A stretch of DNA of 64,000 bases from VRUE01 sp963702575 (GTDB lineage: Bacteria > Actinomycetota > Thermoleophilia > Solirubrobacterales > 70-9): contig CAVPCU010000006.1 of NCBI GenBank assembly GCA_963702575.1, positions 530,447 through 594,446 of the forward strand, written 5' to 3'. Both the position numbers and the translations under genes were made by a program. Of the stretch, positions 7,344 to 15,951 are shown in pieces (positions within the stretch are counted from its first letter, which is position 1; the number at the start of each line of letters is the position of its first letter). The notes beneath the pieces were generated by a model. It ran no database searches, was not told the DNA's origin, and worked only from the letters and a program-made list of their open reading frames with translations.

Positions 7344-8288
7344 CGCCTGCACGAACCTCCCGAGGACGTCGGCATCCGAAACAACGCGGTGGAGTGCGCG
7401 GTCGGAGACGTGGGTGTAGATCTCTGTCGTGCTGAGGCTGGCGTGACCGAGGAGGCGCTGGATGTAGCGGATGTCGACGCCGGCCTCGATCAGCTGGGTT
7501 GCAGCGGTGTGGCGAAGCATGTGGGGCGTCACACGGGTGGCGAGCCCGGCGGCGCGGGCCGCCTTGGCGAGCCGGGATCTCATTGCAGGCGGGGTGAGCG
7601 GCTCGTAGTGAAGGTTGAAGAGGAGGCGGGAATGCTGGACACCGAGCGACGAGCGGGCTTCGATATAGGCGCTCGTGAGGTCGGCTATCCAGTCATTCGG
7701 AAGAAAGACCTGTCGTTCGCGGCGCCCCTTTCCCAGCAGCCGTAACGTCCTGCTGGGAAGGTTGATGTCCCGGCACTTGATGCTGACGCTCTCGTTGACC
7801 CGCACCCCGGTGACGACCATCAGCGCGACCGCGAGAAGAGTCGTCGACTCGTGGGGCCTCTCTTCGACTGACCGCCTATCGGGTGATCTGCCGGCATCGA
7901 CGCGAGCCGCGCGAGCGAGGAACTGGATCAACAGGTCGAGTTCGTGGGCTGGGAGGACTCTGGGCAGCCTGCGGGACCGCCCCAGGGCAAGGCTCGCACC
8001 GCTCCAGGGATCTACGGCGAGAAAGCCCTGAGAGAGCAGCCACCGGCAGAAGCCACGCAGTGCTGCCGCTCGCCTTCTCAGCGAGGCGGGGGAGAGGGCC
8101 GCAGCCTTCTGCTGCTCGATGAAGGAGATCACGCTGTCTCGATCGATCTCGTCGATCTCGAAGTCGGTGCCTACGTATCGCTCGAAGCTGGCGAGATCGC
8201 CGCCGTAGGCGCGGATGGTGTGTGGCGAAAGGTCTCTGGTTGCCTGCAACCAGCGGATGTACCGAGTGCGGGCTTGATCGATCTGCAT
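7338..8288 (-). CDS. Tyrosine site-specific recombinase (XerC/D-like)
   Basis: The 316-residue protein has an N-terminal SAM-like core-binding domain and a full catalytic set: Arg163 (TGVR), Lys187 (LLGKGRR), His256 and Arg259 (TPHMLRHT), His282 (LLGH) and Tyr291 (EIYTH). The family cuts and exchanges DNA at short dyad sites through a 3'-phosphotyrosine. The gene ends inside a 27-bp inverted repeat that also carries the start of the downstream ATPase gene, making it the obvious candidate to act on those repeats. An AGGA lies about 9 bases before the ATG at 8288. It could instead be an element integrase, but matching direct att repeats were not seen. Confidence 0.88.
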   Translation of the reverse strand: MQIDQARTRYIRWLQATRDLSPHTIRAYGGDLASFERYVGTDFEIDEIDRDSVISFIEQQKAAALSPASLRRRAAALRGFCRWLLSQGFLAVDPWSGASLALGRSRRLPRVLPAHELDLLIQFLARAARVDAGRSPDRRSVEERPHESTTLLAVALMVVTGVRVNESVSIKCRDINLPSRTLRLLGKGRRERQVFLPNDWIADLTSAYIEARSSLGVQHSRLLFNLHYEPLTPPAMRSRLAKAARAAGLATRVTPHMLRHTAATQLIEAGVDIRYIQRLLGHASLSTTEIYTHVSDRALHRVVSDADVLGRFVQAR

Positions 8289-8409
8289 TGGTTCGAGTCC
8301 TGGCGAGAAGAACCCGCATGTTTATCTTCGGTCGGCGCGACCCTCCCCTGAATCCGCGGGACAACTTCTGCGGGTTGGAATGTCGGGGCTACTGCCCTAC
8401 GTCATGCCC

Positions 8410-8415
8410 TACACT
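8410..8415 (+). promoter_or_regulatory. Predicted -10 element of vapBC (leaderless start)
   Basis: TACACT ends 9 bases before the antitoxin ATG, so transcription would start about at the start codon. No Shine-Dalgarno sequence precedes that ATG, consistent with a leaderless mRNA. Confidence 0.4.
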
Positions 8416-8424
8416 GCTCTTGTC

Positions 8425-8661
8425 ATGCGCAAGACCAGCATCTATCTCGATGACGAGCAGGCGGATCGCCTTGCCCGCCTGGCTCGCGCGGAGGGTCGTC
8501 CCCAGGCGGAGATCGTCCGCGAGGCGATCTCCTGTTATCGACCCACGCCCAAGCGGGATCGGAACTTCGCCCTCGCCGGCAACTTCGAGCGCATCGACTC
8601 CGATGCTCGGCCGATCTCGGAGATCCCCGAGGACGAGTTGATGCGCGGCTTCGGCGAGTGA
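8425..8661 (+). CDS. VapB-like antitoxin, ribbon-helix-helix
   Basis: The 78-residue protein has an N-terminal CopG/RHH-like segment (RKTSIYLDDEQADRLARLA) and an acidic, flexible C-terminus that would bind a PIN toxin. The ATG at 8425 was chosen over one 45 bases upstream because the RHH domain starts here and a -10 element lies just before. The stop overlaps the toxin's GTG start. It probably represses its own operon. Confidence 0.8.
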   Translation: MRKTSIYLDDEQADRLARLARAEGRPQAEIVREAISCYRPTPKRDRNFALAGNFERIDSDARPISEIPEDELMRGFGE

Positions 8662-9080
8662 CGCTCATCCTCGACGCGGCGCCGCTGGTCGCGCTGGCGG
8701 ACGCTGGGGAGCCCCAGCTCGAGGCGCTTCTGAGAATCCGCGACGAGGAGGCGGGCCCGCTGGTCCTGCCGGCGCCGGTTGCGGCCGAGGTCGACTATCT
8801 GCTCGGCGTCCGCTTCGGCCATGCGGCCCGGCGCGCCTTCCTCAGTGATCTCGCCGCGTGGCGTTATGACGTCGCGTGCTTGGAGGCCGGCGACTACCGG
8901 GTGGTCGCCGAGCTCGACGCCCGCTACTCCGATCTCGGCCTCGGTCTTGCAGATTGCTCGATCGCGGTTCTTGCGGAGCGCTATGAAACCCGGCGCCTTT
9001 TCAGTTTCGACGAGCGCCATTTTCGCGCCGTAGCGCCGCTGCAAGGTGGGTCGTTTTCGCTGCTGCCTGCGGATTTCTAA
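8658..9080 (+). CDS. VapC-like PIN-domain ribonuclease toxin
   Basis: The 140-residue PIN domain has the expected acidic residues: Asp in ILDAAP (residue 6), Glu in AEVDYLL, Asp in LADCSIAVLAER and Asp in SFDERHF. PIN toxins cleave RNA, often tRNA or rRNA, in a Mg-dependent manner. The GTG start overlaps the antitoxin stop (GTGA), so synthesis is coupled. Confidence 0.83.
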   Translation: MTLILDAAPLVALADAGEPQLEALLRIRDEEAGPLVLPAPVAAEVDYLLGVRFGHAARRAFLSDLAAWRYDVACLEAGDYRVVAELDARYSDLGLGLADCSIAVLAERYETRRLFSFDERHFRAVAPLQGGSFSLLPADF

Positions 9081-9195
9081 CGGGGGAGCGGTAGGAAGCG
9101 GGATGAAGCTCAGCGCCGGGCAGAACGAAATTTCACGCCGTCGGGGGGCATATAGTCCCGGGTTCGTCCGGCGTCTCGATCAGGAGGATTTGAAA

Positions 9196-10728
9196 TTGGA
9201 AACATCTCTGGGATGGAATCCCCGCAGAAGGGCAGCGTTGGCTGCGATAGCGGCCATGGCTCTGTCGGCGCTCCTACTGGCGGCGGCGTTCGCCCCTGGC
9301 GCGCAGGCGAACGTCGCCGGGTTCCAGAGCTTGACGCCAAGCTCGGTGCCGCTCACGGCTGTCGCCGCCGACCCTGGGACCGGTCTCTTGTATGCGCAGG
9401 AAAACGAGGGCACGAGCTTCTTCCGTTATGACCCGCAGACGAACGTCTGGACCGAACTCGCCCCGTCGCCGGTTAACAGCGGCAACAACGGCGGCGCGGC
9501 GTTCCTTGGCGGGAAGATCTACGTCTCATACACCCAGAACGGAAGTGAACTCGCTGTCTACGACATCGCCTCCGGTACCTGGAGCACGATCGAAAACCCG
9601 CTTGAAGAAGGGACCGCCAACATCACGGCCGGAGACGGGAAGCTGTATATGGCATTTGGTCTCGAATTCGTCAAATACGATCCGGCGACGAACGTCACTA
9701 CGGTCCTTGCCGAACCGCCGGAATTCGCTCCGGCGGAATGCTTTGAAGGCTTCCAGCGATGGGGCGGGCTTCAGTTCGACGGCGACAAGATCTACGGTCA
9801 CCAGGGCGATGGCTGCACCGGATTCGCGGTGTACGACATCCCCTCGAACAGCTGGTCGGAACTGCCGCTTGTCCCGGAAGTGGAAGAAGAAGGCGCGGTC
9901 GCGGGCAGCGCGCTCGATCCGGTCACGAACACCTACCTCACCTATGGCCCGTATGGCGGCAACACCCTCTACCGGTACGACATCGAAGCCGGCTCATGGT
10001 CGACCAGCACGCTGCCATTTTCCAAAGTGGACGATGGCGGCATGGCCTACGTTGCCCTGTCCGGCCACGAAGGCGTCTACATGATCCAGGGTGAGGAAGG
10101 CCTCGAATTCACCCGCTACACCGACCGCAACGTGACCGACCTATCGCCCTTGATGTCCGCGGGCGTGGTCAGTACGCCCACCGGCGGCGAAATCACCTAC
10201 TCGATCCAAGTCAAGAACAACGGGCCCGAACGGACGGGCGGGGTCGTGCTGTCGGATCCGCTGCCGGCGGGTACGAAACTGGTCTCCGCCGGAACGGGGC
10301 AGGGGACCTGCGCCGTCACCTCGACCCTGACCTGCAGCCTCGGTGCCCTGCGGAGCGGGGCGAGCGCCAACCTGACCCTCAAGGTGGCGGCAGGCTTCGG
10401 GGCGGTGACCAACACCGCGACCGTCTCGAGCCAGGCGATCGACAGCAATCCCGCGAACGACAGCGCGACGGTTGTCTCAACCGTGCCGGCGTGCGTGGTT
10501 CCGAAGCTCCGGGGGCTTCGTCTGAAAGGGGCTAAGAAAGCCCTCAGGGCGGCCAACTGCAAGCCCGGCAAGGTCACCCGCCGCCACAGCCGTAAGGTCA
10601 AGAAGGGCCGGGTAGTCCGCGCCAGCAAGCATCGCGGCACCGTTCTGCCGGTGGGCAGCAAGGTCAAGCTGTCGGTCTCCCGCGGCGCCAAGCACAAGGG
10701 TCACCACAAGTCGAAGGGCGCTCACTAG
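9196..10728 (+). CDS. Secreted beta-propeller/DUF11/PASTA protein
   Basis: About 510 residues. A twin-Arg-containing N-terminus (NPRRRAALAAIAAMALS) and an export signal end near GAQA. Kelch-like repeats (FFRYDPQTNVWTEL, AVYDIASGTWSTI, LYRYDIEAGSWSTS) follow, then one DUF11-type domain (VVLSDPLPAGTKLVSA), then a basic PASTA-like C-terminus (VPKLRGLRLKGAKKAL). The start is TTG 9196, seven bases after AGGAGGA. It probably sits on or outside the cell surface and may touch peptidoglycan through the PASTA domain. Role unknown. Confidence 0.7.
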   Translation: METSLGWNPRRRAALAAIAAMALSALLLAAAFAPGAQANVAGFQSLTPSSVPLTAVAADPGTGLLYAQENEGTSFFRYDPQTNVWTELAPSPVNSGNNGGAAFLGGKIYVSYTQNGSELAVYDIASGTWSTIENPLEEGTANITAGDGKLYMAFGLEFVKYDPATNVTTVLAEPPEFAPAECFEGFQRWGGLQFDGDKIYGHQGDGCTGFAVYDIPSNSWSELPLVPEVEEEGAVAGSALDPVTNTYLTYGPYGGNTLYRYDIEAGSWSTSTLPFSKVDDGGMAYVALSGHEGVYMIQGEEGLEFTRYTDRNVTDLSPLMSAGVVSTPTGGEITYSIQVKNNGPERTGGVVLSDPLPAGTKLVSAGTGQGTCAVTSTLTCSLGALRSGASANLTLKVAAGFGAVTNTATVSSQAIDSNPANDSATVVSTVPACVVPKLRGLRLKGAKKALRAANCKPGKVTRRHSRKVKKGRVVRASKHRGTVLPVGSKVKLSVSRGAKHKGHHKSKGAH

Positions 10729-10756
10729 CACCAGGGGCGATCGAAGGGTTCTATCT

Positions 10757-10800
10757 CCGACCCGCTCGCCTTCGGCATTTGGCCGGGGTGAGCGGGTCGG
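10757..10800. terminator. Hairpin between convergent genes
   Basis: A perfect 11-bp stem, CCGACCCGCTC with GAGCGGGTCGG, around a 22-base loop lies between two convergent genes. There is no T-tract, so it may act as a bidirectional terminator or RNA-stability structure. Confidence 0.5.
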
Positions 10801-10806
10801 GGTGGC

Positions 10807-11478
10807 TCATGCCGGCCCGACCAGGGCGAGGGTGAAGCCGTCGTGACCCTTGACGCCGACGGTCTGGATGGTCGTCGCGGTGACGCGTGGGTCGGCGGCG
10901 ATCTGCTCGTGCAGGCGCCGTTGAGCGAGGATGGTGGGGTCGTCGCTGTCCGCTTCGGCGAGCGTCCCGCCGCGGACGACGTTGTCGGCGACGATCAGGC
11001 CGCCGGGGCGGGTCCGGTCGAGCGCCCAGGCGAAGTAGTCCGGCGTGTGGACCTTGTCGGCGTCGATGAAGGTCAGGTCGAAGGGACCGGCGCTCTCGGC
11101 GTCGAGAGCGGGCAGGAGATCGAGGGCCGCGCCGACCCTCAGGTCGACGAGGTCGCTCAGTCCGGCGCGGGCGATGTTCTCGCGCGCGACCTCCGCGTTT
11201 CGGGGCTCGGCCTCGAGCGTGATCAGGCGGCCGCCGTCGGGGAGCGCCCGCGCCAGCCAGATCGTGCTGTAGCCGCCGAGCGTGCCGAACTCGAGGATCG
11301 ACCTCGCCCCGATCGCCCTCGCCAGCAGGTGGAGCAGCTTGCCCTGCGGCGGCGAGACCTGAATCGACGGCAATCCCGCCTCTTCGCTCGCCCGAACCGC
11401 CGCCTCCAGCGCCTCGTCGTGCGGCGCGAGCGTGCCGGAGATGAACTCGTCGACAGCCGACCAGGACTCGGGGTTCAC
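10807..11478 (-). CDS. SAM-dependent O-methyltransferase (family 3)
   Basis: The 223-residue protein has the class I methyltransferase pattern: ILEFGTLGGYSTIWLA (SAM loop), LITLEAEP (acidic strand), FDLTFIDADK and a late metal-binding-type segment IVADNVVRGG, as in catechol/caffeoyl-CoA O-methyltransferases. The substrate is unknown but these act on small phenolic or similar hydroxyls. GTG start at 11478. Confidence 0.85.
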   Translation of the reverse strand: MNPESWSAVDEFISGTLAPHDEALEAAVRASEEAGLPSIQVSPPQGKLLHLLARAIGARSILEFGTLGGYSTIWLARALPDGGRLITLEAEPRNAEVARENIARAGLSDLVDLRVGAALDLLPALDAESAGPFDLTFIDADKVHTPDYFAWALDRTRPGGLIVADNVVRGGTLAEADSDDPTILAQRRLHEQIAADPRVTATTIQTVGVKGHDGFTLALVGPA

Positions 11479-11563
11479 GCCGGTGGTCTATCAGCCTTGT
11501 CCGGCGGCGGCCATGCGAGCGGCCGGGACGGTGGCCCGCCGGTACGCTTAGGCCGCATCGCCC

Positions 11564-11634
11564 GGCGCCTTGGCGGAGTGGCTACGCAGCGGCCTGCAAA
11601 GCCGTTTACACCGGTTCGATTCCGGTAGGCGCCT
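11564..11634 (+). tRNA. tRNA-Cys (GCA)
   Basis: A 71-nt cloverleaf: acceptor GGCGCCT/AGGCGCC, anticodon loop CTGCAAA giving GCA, T-arm ACCGG TTCGATT CCGGT. The 3' CCA is not encoded. Confidence 0.95.
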
Positions 11635-11680
11635 TTCTCCGACGGTCGTGTCACGACAACGCAAAGAGAGCGACAGCCAC

Positions 11681-12088
11681 ATGAAGAAGGCGAAGAACGG
11701 CTCGAAAGAGGGTGGAGACGGAGGCTCTCCCTCCCAGCGGATAGACGCGAGGATCGCGGAGCTGGGCGATTGGCGGGGCGAGACGCTCGCTCGGATCCGA
11801 GCCCTGATCAAGCAGGCCGACCCCGAGGTGGTCGAGGAGTGGAAATGGAGAGGGGTGCCGGTGTGGTACCACGCCGGAATGATCTGCACCGGTGAGACGT
11901 ACAAGAGCCACCTGAAGATGACCTTCGCCAAGGGCGCCTCGCTGGATGATCCTTCGGGCCTCTTCAACTCCAGCCTCGAGGGCAACGTCAGACGCGCGAT
12001 CGACTTCCACGAGGGCGAGGAGATCGACGAGGAGGCTTTGAAGGCGCTGATCCGCGCCGCCGTGGCGCTGAACACGTCTTCGGCATGA
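11681..12088 (+). CDS. DUF1801-family protein
   Basis: The 135-residue protein resembles YdhG/DUF1801 proteins (IDARIAELGDWRGETLARIR near the start, WKWRGVPVWYHAGMICTG in the middle, HLKMTFAKGA). Function is unsettled in the family. The ATG at 11681 is about 45 bases after the tRNA; upstream in-frame codons run through the tRNA and were discarded. The stop overlaps the zwf start by four bases. Confidence 0.75.
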   Translation: MKKAKNGSKEGGDGGSPSQRIDARIAELGDWRGETLARIRALIKQADPEVVEEWKWRGVPVWYHAGMICTGETYKSHLKMTFAKGASLDDPSGLFNSSLEGNVRRAIDFHEGEEIDEEALKALIRAAVALNTSSA

Positions 12089-13521
12089 CCGACCGGGTCC
12101 CCGGGGACCGGGTGATCGTGCTGTTCGGGGCCACCGGGGATCTGGCGCGGCGCAAGTTGCTGCCGGGGATGTTCCACCTGGCGCAGGCCGGCCTGATGCC
12201 GCGCGGCTTCCTCATCCTCGGGGCGTCCCGGACCGGGATCGAGGACGAGGAGTTCCGCGAGATGGCCCGCGAGGCGGTCGAGGAGTCCGGCCGGCGGCCC
12301 GTGTCGGCCGGCGCCTGGGAGGAGTTCGCCGCGCGCCTGCGCTTCGCCGCCGTCGGCGACGGCCTCGAGCCGCTCGCCGAGGCGATCGGCGAGGCCCGCC
12401 GCGAGCTCGGCGGGGAAACGCGCGTTCTCCACTACCTCTCGCTGCCGCCCAGCGCCGCGGCCGACACGGTGCGGGCGCTCGGCGACCTCGGCCTCGGCGA
12501 GCGCGCCGGCATCGTCACCGAGAAGCCCTTCGGCGTCGATCTCGCCTCCGCCCGCGAGCTGAACTCCCGCCTGCTCTCGGTCTTCGACGAGCAGGACATC
12601 TTCCGCATCGACCACTACCTCGGCCGCGAGGCGGTTCTGAACCTGCTCGCGATGCGCTTTGCCAACGGCATGCTCGAGCCGGTCTGGAACCGCAACCACA
12701 TCGACCACGTCCAGATCGACGTCCCCGAGACCCTCTCGATCGGCATGCGGGCGAGCTTCTACGAGGACACCGGCGCCTTCCGCGACATGGTCGTCACCCA
12801 CCTCTTCCAGCTGCTCAGCTTCGTCGCGATGGAGCCGCCCACCTCGCTCGACCCGAAGCCGCTGACGAGCGAGCGGGAGAAGGTCTTCGACGCGATGCCG
12901 CTGCTCGACCCGGCCGCCGTCGTCCGCGGCCAGTACGCCGGCTACCGCGACGAGGACGGGGTTGCCGAGGGCTCCGACACCGACACCTTCGTCGCCCTGC
13001 GCGCCTTCGTCGACAACTGGCGCTGGGAGGGGGTGCCGTTCTTCCTGCGCTCGGGCAAGCGGATGGCCGAGAACCGTCACCTGCTGACCGTCGCCTTCAA
13101 GCAGCCGCCGCGGCGCATGTTCCCGCTCGACTGCGCCGAGATAGCCGAGTCCTTCGGCCACGACCACCTCACCTTCGAGCTGGGCGACCCCGGCAGCATC
13201 TCGGCCTCCTTCCTGGCCAAGGTGCCGGGGCCGACGATGCATCTCGGCGAGGCCCACATGCGCTTCACCTACGCCGACACCTTCGGCGGCGTGGAGCGAG
13301 CGCTGGACGCCTACGAGCGCCTGATCCACGACGTCATGCTCGGCGATCGCACGCTGTTCACGACCTCGGAGGCGATCGAGCGCCTCTGGGAGATCTCAAC
13401 GCCGCTGCTGGAGGCCCCGCCGCCGGCGCTGGCCTATGAGCCCGGCAGCTGGGGGCCGGCGGAGATCGACGAGCTGATCGCGCCCCGCCGCTGGCACCTG
13501 CCCAACCAGCACGTCGAGTGA
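12085..13521 (+). CDS. zwf: Glucose-6-phosphate 1-dehydrogenase
   Basis: At 478 residues this matches the family length. It shows the N-terminal dinucleotide-binding segment VLFGATGDLARRKLLP, the substrate-binding motif RIDHYLGRE and the C-terminal segment RSGKRMAE. It oxidises glucose-6-phosphate to 6-phosphogluconolactone, producing NADPH at the entry of the pentose phosphate pathway. ATGA overlap with the DUF1801 gene; a strong hairpin follows. Confidence 0.95.
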   Translation: MTDRVPGDRVIVLFGATGDLARRKLLPGMFHLAQAGLMPRGFLILGASRTGIEDEEFREMAREAVEESGRRPVSAGAWEEFAARLRFAAVGDGLEPLAEAIGEARRELGGETRVLHYLSLPPSAAADTVRALGDLGLGERAGIVTEKPFGVDLASARELNSRLLSVFDEQDIFRIDHYLGREAVLNLLAMRFANGMLEPVWNRNHIDHVQIDVPETLSIGMRASFYEDTGAFRDMVVTHLFQLLSFVAMEPPTSLDPKPLTSEREKVFDAMPLLDPAAVVRGQYAGYRDEDGVAEGSDTDTFVALRAFVDNWRWEGVPFFLRSGKRMAENRHLLTVAFKQPPRRMFPLDCAEIAESFGHDHLTFELGDPGSISASFLAKVPGPTMHLGEAHMRFTYADTFGGVERALDAYERLIHDVMLGDRTLFTTSEAIERLWEISTPLLEAPPPALAYEPGSWGPAEIDELIAPRRWHLPNQHVE

Positions 13522-13542
13522 GCGCCGTTCCGGGGAACGGAA

Positions 13543-13564
13543 AAGGGCCCCGGATGGGGCCCTT
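13543..13564 (+). terminator. Hairpin after zwf
   Basis: A perfect 9-bp stem AAGGGCCCC/GGGGCCCTT with a GGAT loop starts about 20 bases after the zwf stop. It is followed by GGTTTCC rather than a long T-run. Confidence 0.7.
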
Positions 13565-13769
13565 GGTTTCCGAAGGACGTGCCGCCAGTTACGTCGTTTC
13601 GCTGGCTCGTCGGTCCTCAAGTCTTGTAAGTCCTCGCCGCGCTCTGGGTTGCGGCTTCTATCTGGAAACACCGCGTACGTTGAAAAGTTGCACTCCTTGC
13701 ATCGGACGTTGCAGCGCCGACCTTGAGCCCGCACGGCGTGGCGCGGCGCGCTGCTAAATTCAGGTTCCC

Positions 13770-13842
13770 GGGCGCATAGCTCAGTTGGGAGAGCGCCGCC
13801 TCGACAAGGCGGAGGTCACTGGTTCGAGCCCAGTTGTGCCCA
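13770..13842 (+). tRNA. tRNA-Val (GAC), unusual C33
   Basis: A 73-nt cloverleaf with acceptor GGGCGCA/TGTGCCC (one G-T pair), D-stem GCTC/GAGC, anticodon stem CCGCC/GGCGG and T-arm ACTGG/CCAGT. The anticodon loop reads TCGACAA, giving GAC at 34-36 but C instead of the near-universal T at position 33. No encoded CCA. The roughly 200 bases on each side (13565-13769, 13843-14061) hold no supported gene. Confidence 0.85.
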
Positions 13843-14061
13843 TTTTCAGATTCGACGAGCAGCGAAGCGGGTACAAGCGCGAAGGGCGCGTGCGCGCCAC
13901 CCCCGTGGGCTTCAACGCACGATATTCCGGGTGAGCGCGTCGCCACCCCTCGCGCTTGACTCGAAGGTATACGAGTTACTCAACGCGTGTGTTGCAAACT
14001 CATTTGTTTGCGGGACAAGCCCGCGGGTCGATTCCGGGCCGTCCTCTAGGCTCGCCGCCCT

Positions 14062-15855
14062 GTGATCGCGACCTACGCAGCGGCGCTGGCGATCTGCGTC
14101 GCCTCGCTGGCCGTCGGGCAGGCGGCGATCGCGCTGTGCGGCGCGCGGCGCTGGTCCTGGCTCTCGCCGGCGATGGGCCTGGCGCTGCTCTGCGCGCTCT
14201 GCTGGGCGACGGTGCGCCTGCCCGGCGACGGCGTCGTGTCCGCCGGTCTGGTCCTCGTGCTCACGATCGCCGCCATGCTGTACCTGAGAGGGCGCGTCGA
14301 GGGCGGGGGGGAGGCGGTCCGCGCGGGCCTGCCCGTGGCCGTCCTCGCGCTCCTCGCGGCGTCGCTTCCGTTCGTCGCCGAAGGCCACTTCGGCATCCTC
14401 GGCACCGGCTTCAACCCGGACATGTCCCAGCACCTGCTGGCGACCTACCGCCTCGCCGAAGGCGCCAGCTCGCCGCTTCTCCACCAGGGCTACCCGCTCG
14501 GCCCGCACGCCGTGGTCGCAGCCTTGAACAAGGGCCTCGGGATCGGCATCGTCCAGGGCTTCGACGGCCTCACGCTCGCCGCCGCGATCCTCGCGCCGCT
14601 GACCGCCCTCGCGGCCTTCGCCGATCGACCCCGACTCCGCCGCACCGCTGCGGCCCTCCTGGTCGGCCTCCCCTACCTGGTCGCCTCCTATTACGCCCAG
14701 GGCGCCTTCAAGGAGACGATCCAAGCCCTCCTCGTCCTCGCCTTCGTCCTGGCCCTGCGCGAGAGCGAGCGAACCTGGCGAGGTCTTCAGCTCCGCTACG
14801 TCCCAGCGGCCGTACTCGCGATTGGCAGCGTCTACGTCTACAGCTTCCCGGGCTTGACCTGGATGGCAGCGATCCTGGCCATCTGGCTGCTGCTCGAGCG
14901 GGCGCTGCCGCTCCGGCCCCTGCTGCTCGCTCTCGCGGTCTTCCTCGTGGGAGTCCTGCCCGAGCTCGGCCGGATGATCGACTTCCGCCACTTCGAGACC
15001 TTCGACCCCAACGGCCCCGGCCTCGGCAACCTGTTCGGCCAGATCTCGCCCTTCACGGCGCTCGGCATCTGGCCCTCGGGCGACTTCCGGCTGGCACCTG
15101 GCGACGGCGCCGTGCCCGCTTTCGTCTACTACCTCGGCGCCGCCTTCGCGACCGCGCTGCTGCTCTACGGCCTGGACCGCTGCCGCCGGCTGCGCGAGCG
15201 TTCGATCCTCGCCGGCGCGATCGCCGTCGCCGCGCTCTACTTAGCGGCTCGCCTCGGGGGTACGCCATACACGGCAGCCAAGGCGTTAGAGATCGCCGCC
15301 CCAGTTCTCACGCTCACGATCGTCCTGCCGCTGTTTCGGCCTTTCGATGCGGCGGCTCGCGTGGGTGGCGTGGGGTTGGGTTCCTCCCCCGGCCAGGGGG
15401 AGGTGCCCTACCCCACGACAGGACCCGCGCGCCTGGCGCTTTGGGCGTATGTCGGGGCAGCGGCTGTCTGCTCGCTGCTCGCCTTCGCCAACGCCCCCGT
15501 CGGCCCGACCACCTACTCGCCGGCGCTCACGGAGCTGCGCACGCTCGTCGGCGCCGGCCCGACCGAGGTCCTCGCCCCGGCCGATCTGCTCATCCACGAA
15601 CACGGCCTGCCCTTCATCAGCTGGGAACTGCGCGGCGGGCGTGTCTGCGTGACCGCCGAGGAAAACGCCGGCGAGGAGTCCGTGCCCCGGGTCCGCTTCG
15701 TCATCGCCGGCGCCGGCAGCACCGGCCCGCCGTTCCCCGGCTTCGCCCGCCGTCGCCGCGTCGGTCCCTACGTGCTCTGGCAGAGCCGGGGTCCCATCGA
15801 CGAGAGCGCCTGCCCCCTGATCGCCGTGCGCCAGGCCCGCGCCCGGAAGGAATGA
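14062..15855 (+). CDS. Polytopic membrane protein
   Basis: 597 residues from a GTG, with about a dozen hydrophobic segments through residue ~470 and a C-terminal soluble domain (ADLLIHEHGLPFISWELRGG). The layout resembles actinobacterial GT-C-like or DUF-type membrane proteins linked to cell-envelope glycans, but no diagnostic motif is visible. It is followed by thrS in the same direction after a short gap. Confidence 0.65.
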   Translation: MIATYAAALAICVASLAVGQAAIALCGARRWSWLSPAMGLALLCALCWATVRLPGDGVVSAGLVLVLTIAAMLYLRGRVEGGGEAVRAGLPVAVLALLAASLPFVAEGHFGILGTGFNPDMSQHLLATYRLAEGASSPLLHQGYPLGPHAVVAALNKGLGIGIVQGFDGLTLAAAILAPLTALAAFADRPRLRRTAAALLVGLPYLVASYYAQGAFKETIQALLVLAFVLALRESERTWRGLQLRYVPAAVLAIGSVYVYSFPGLTWMAAILAIWLLLERALPLRPLLLALAVFLVGVLPELGRMIDFRHFETFDPNGPGLGNLFGQISPFTALGIWPSGDFRLAPGDGAVPAFVYYLGAAFATALLLYGLDRCRRLRERSILAGAIAVAALYLAARLGGTPYTAAKALEIAAPVLTLTIVLPLFRPFDAAARVGGVGLGSSPGQGEVPYPTTGPARLALWAYVGAAAVCSLLAFANAPVGPTTYSPALTELRTLVGAGPTEVLAPADLLIHEHGLPFISWELRGGRVCVTAEENAGEESVPRVRFVIAGAGSTGPPFPGFARRRRVGPYVLWQSRGPIDESACPLIAVRQARARKE

Positions 15856-15951
15856 CGCATTTTCCCCACTGCCGTGGGGACAAAGCTGCAATCGACGAGC
15901 GCGCAGACGGCCACGTAGCATTGCCGCGATGGAGGCGACGACCAAATCACG

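Noticed and set aside
8290..8306. T-arm-like GGTTCGAGTCC upstream of the recombinase as a tRNA attachment site
   Set aside because: No acceptor, D-arm or anticodon arm can be folded around it.
14020..14045. GGGTCGATTCCGGG near 14030 as a degenerate tRNA
   Set aside because: Only a T-arm-like piece; no matching acceptor or anticodon stem within 90 bases.
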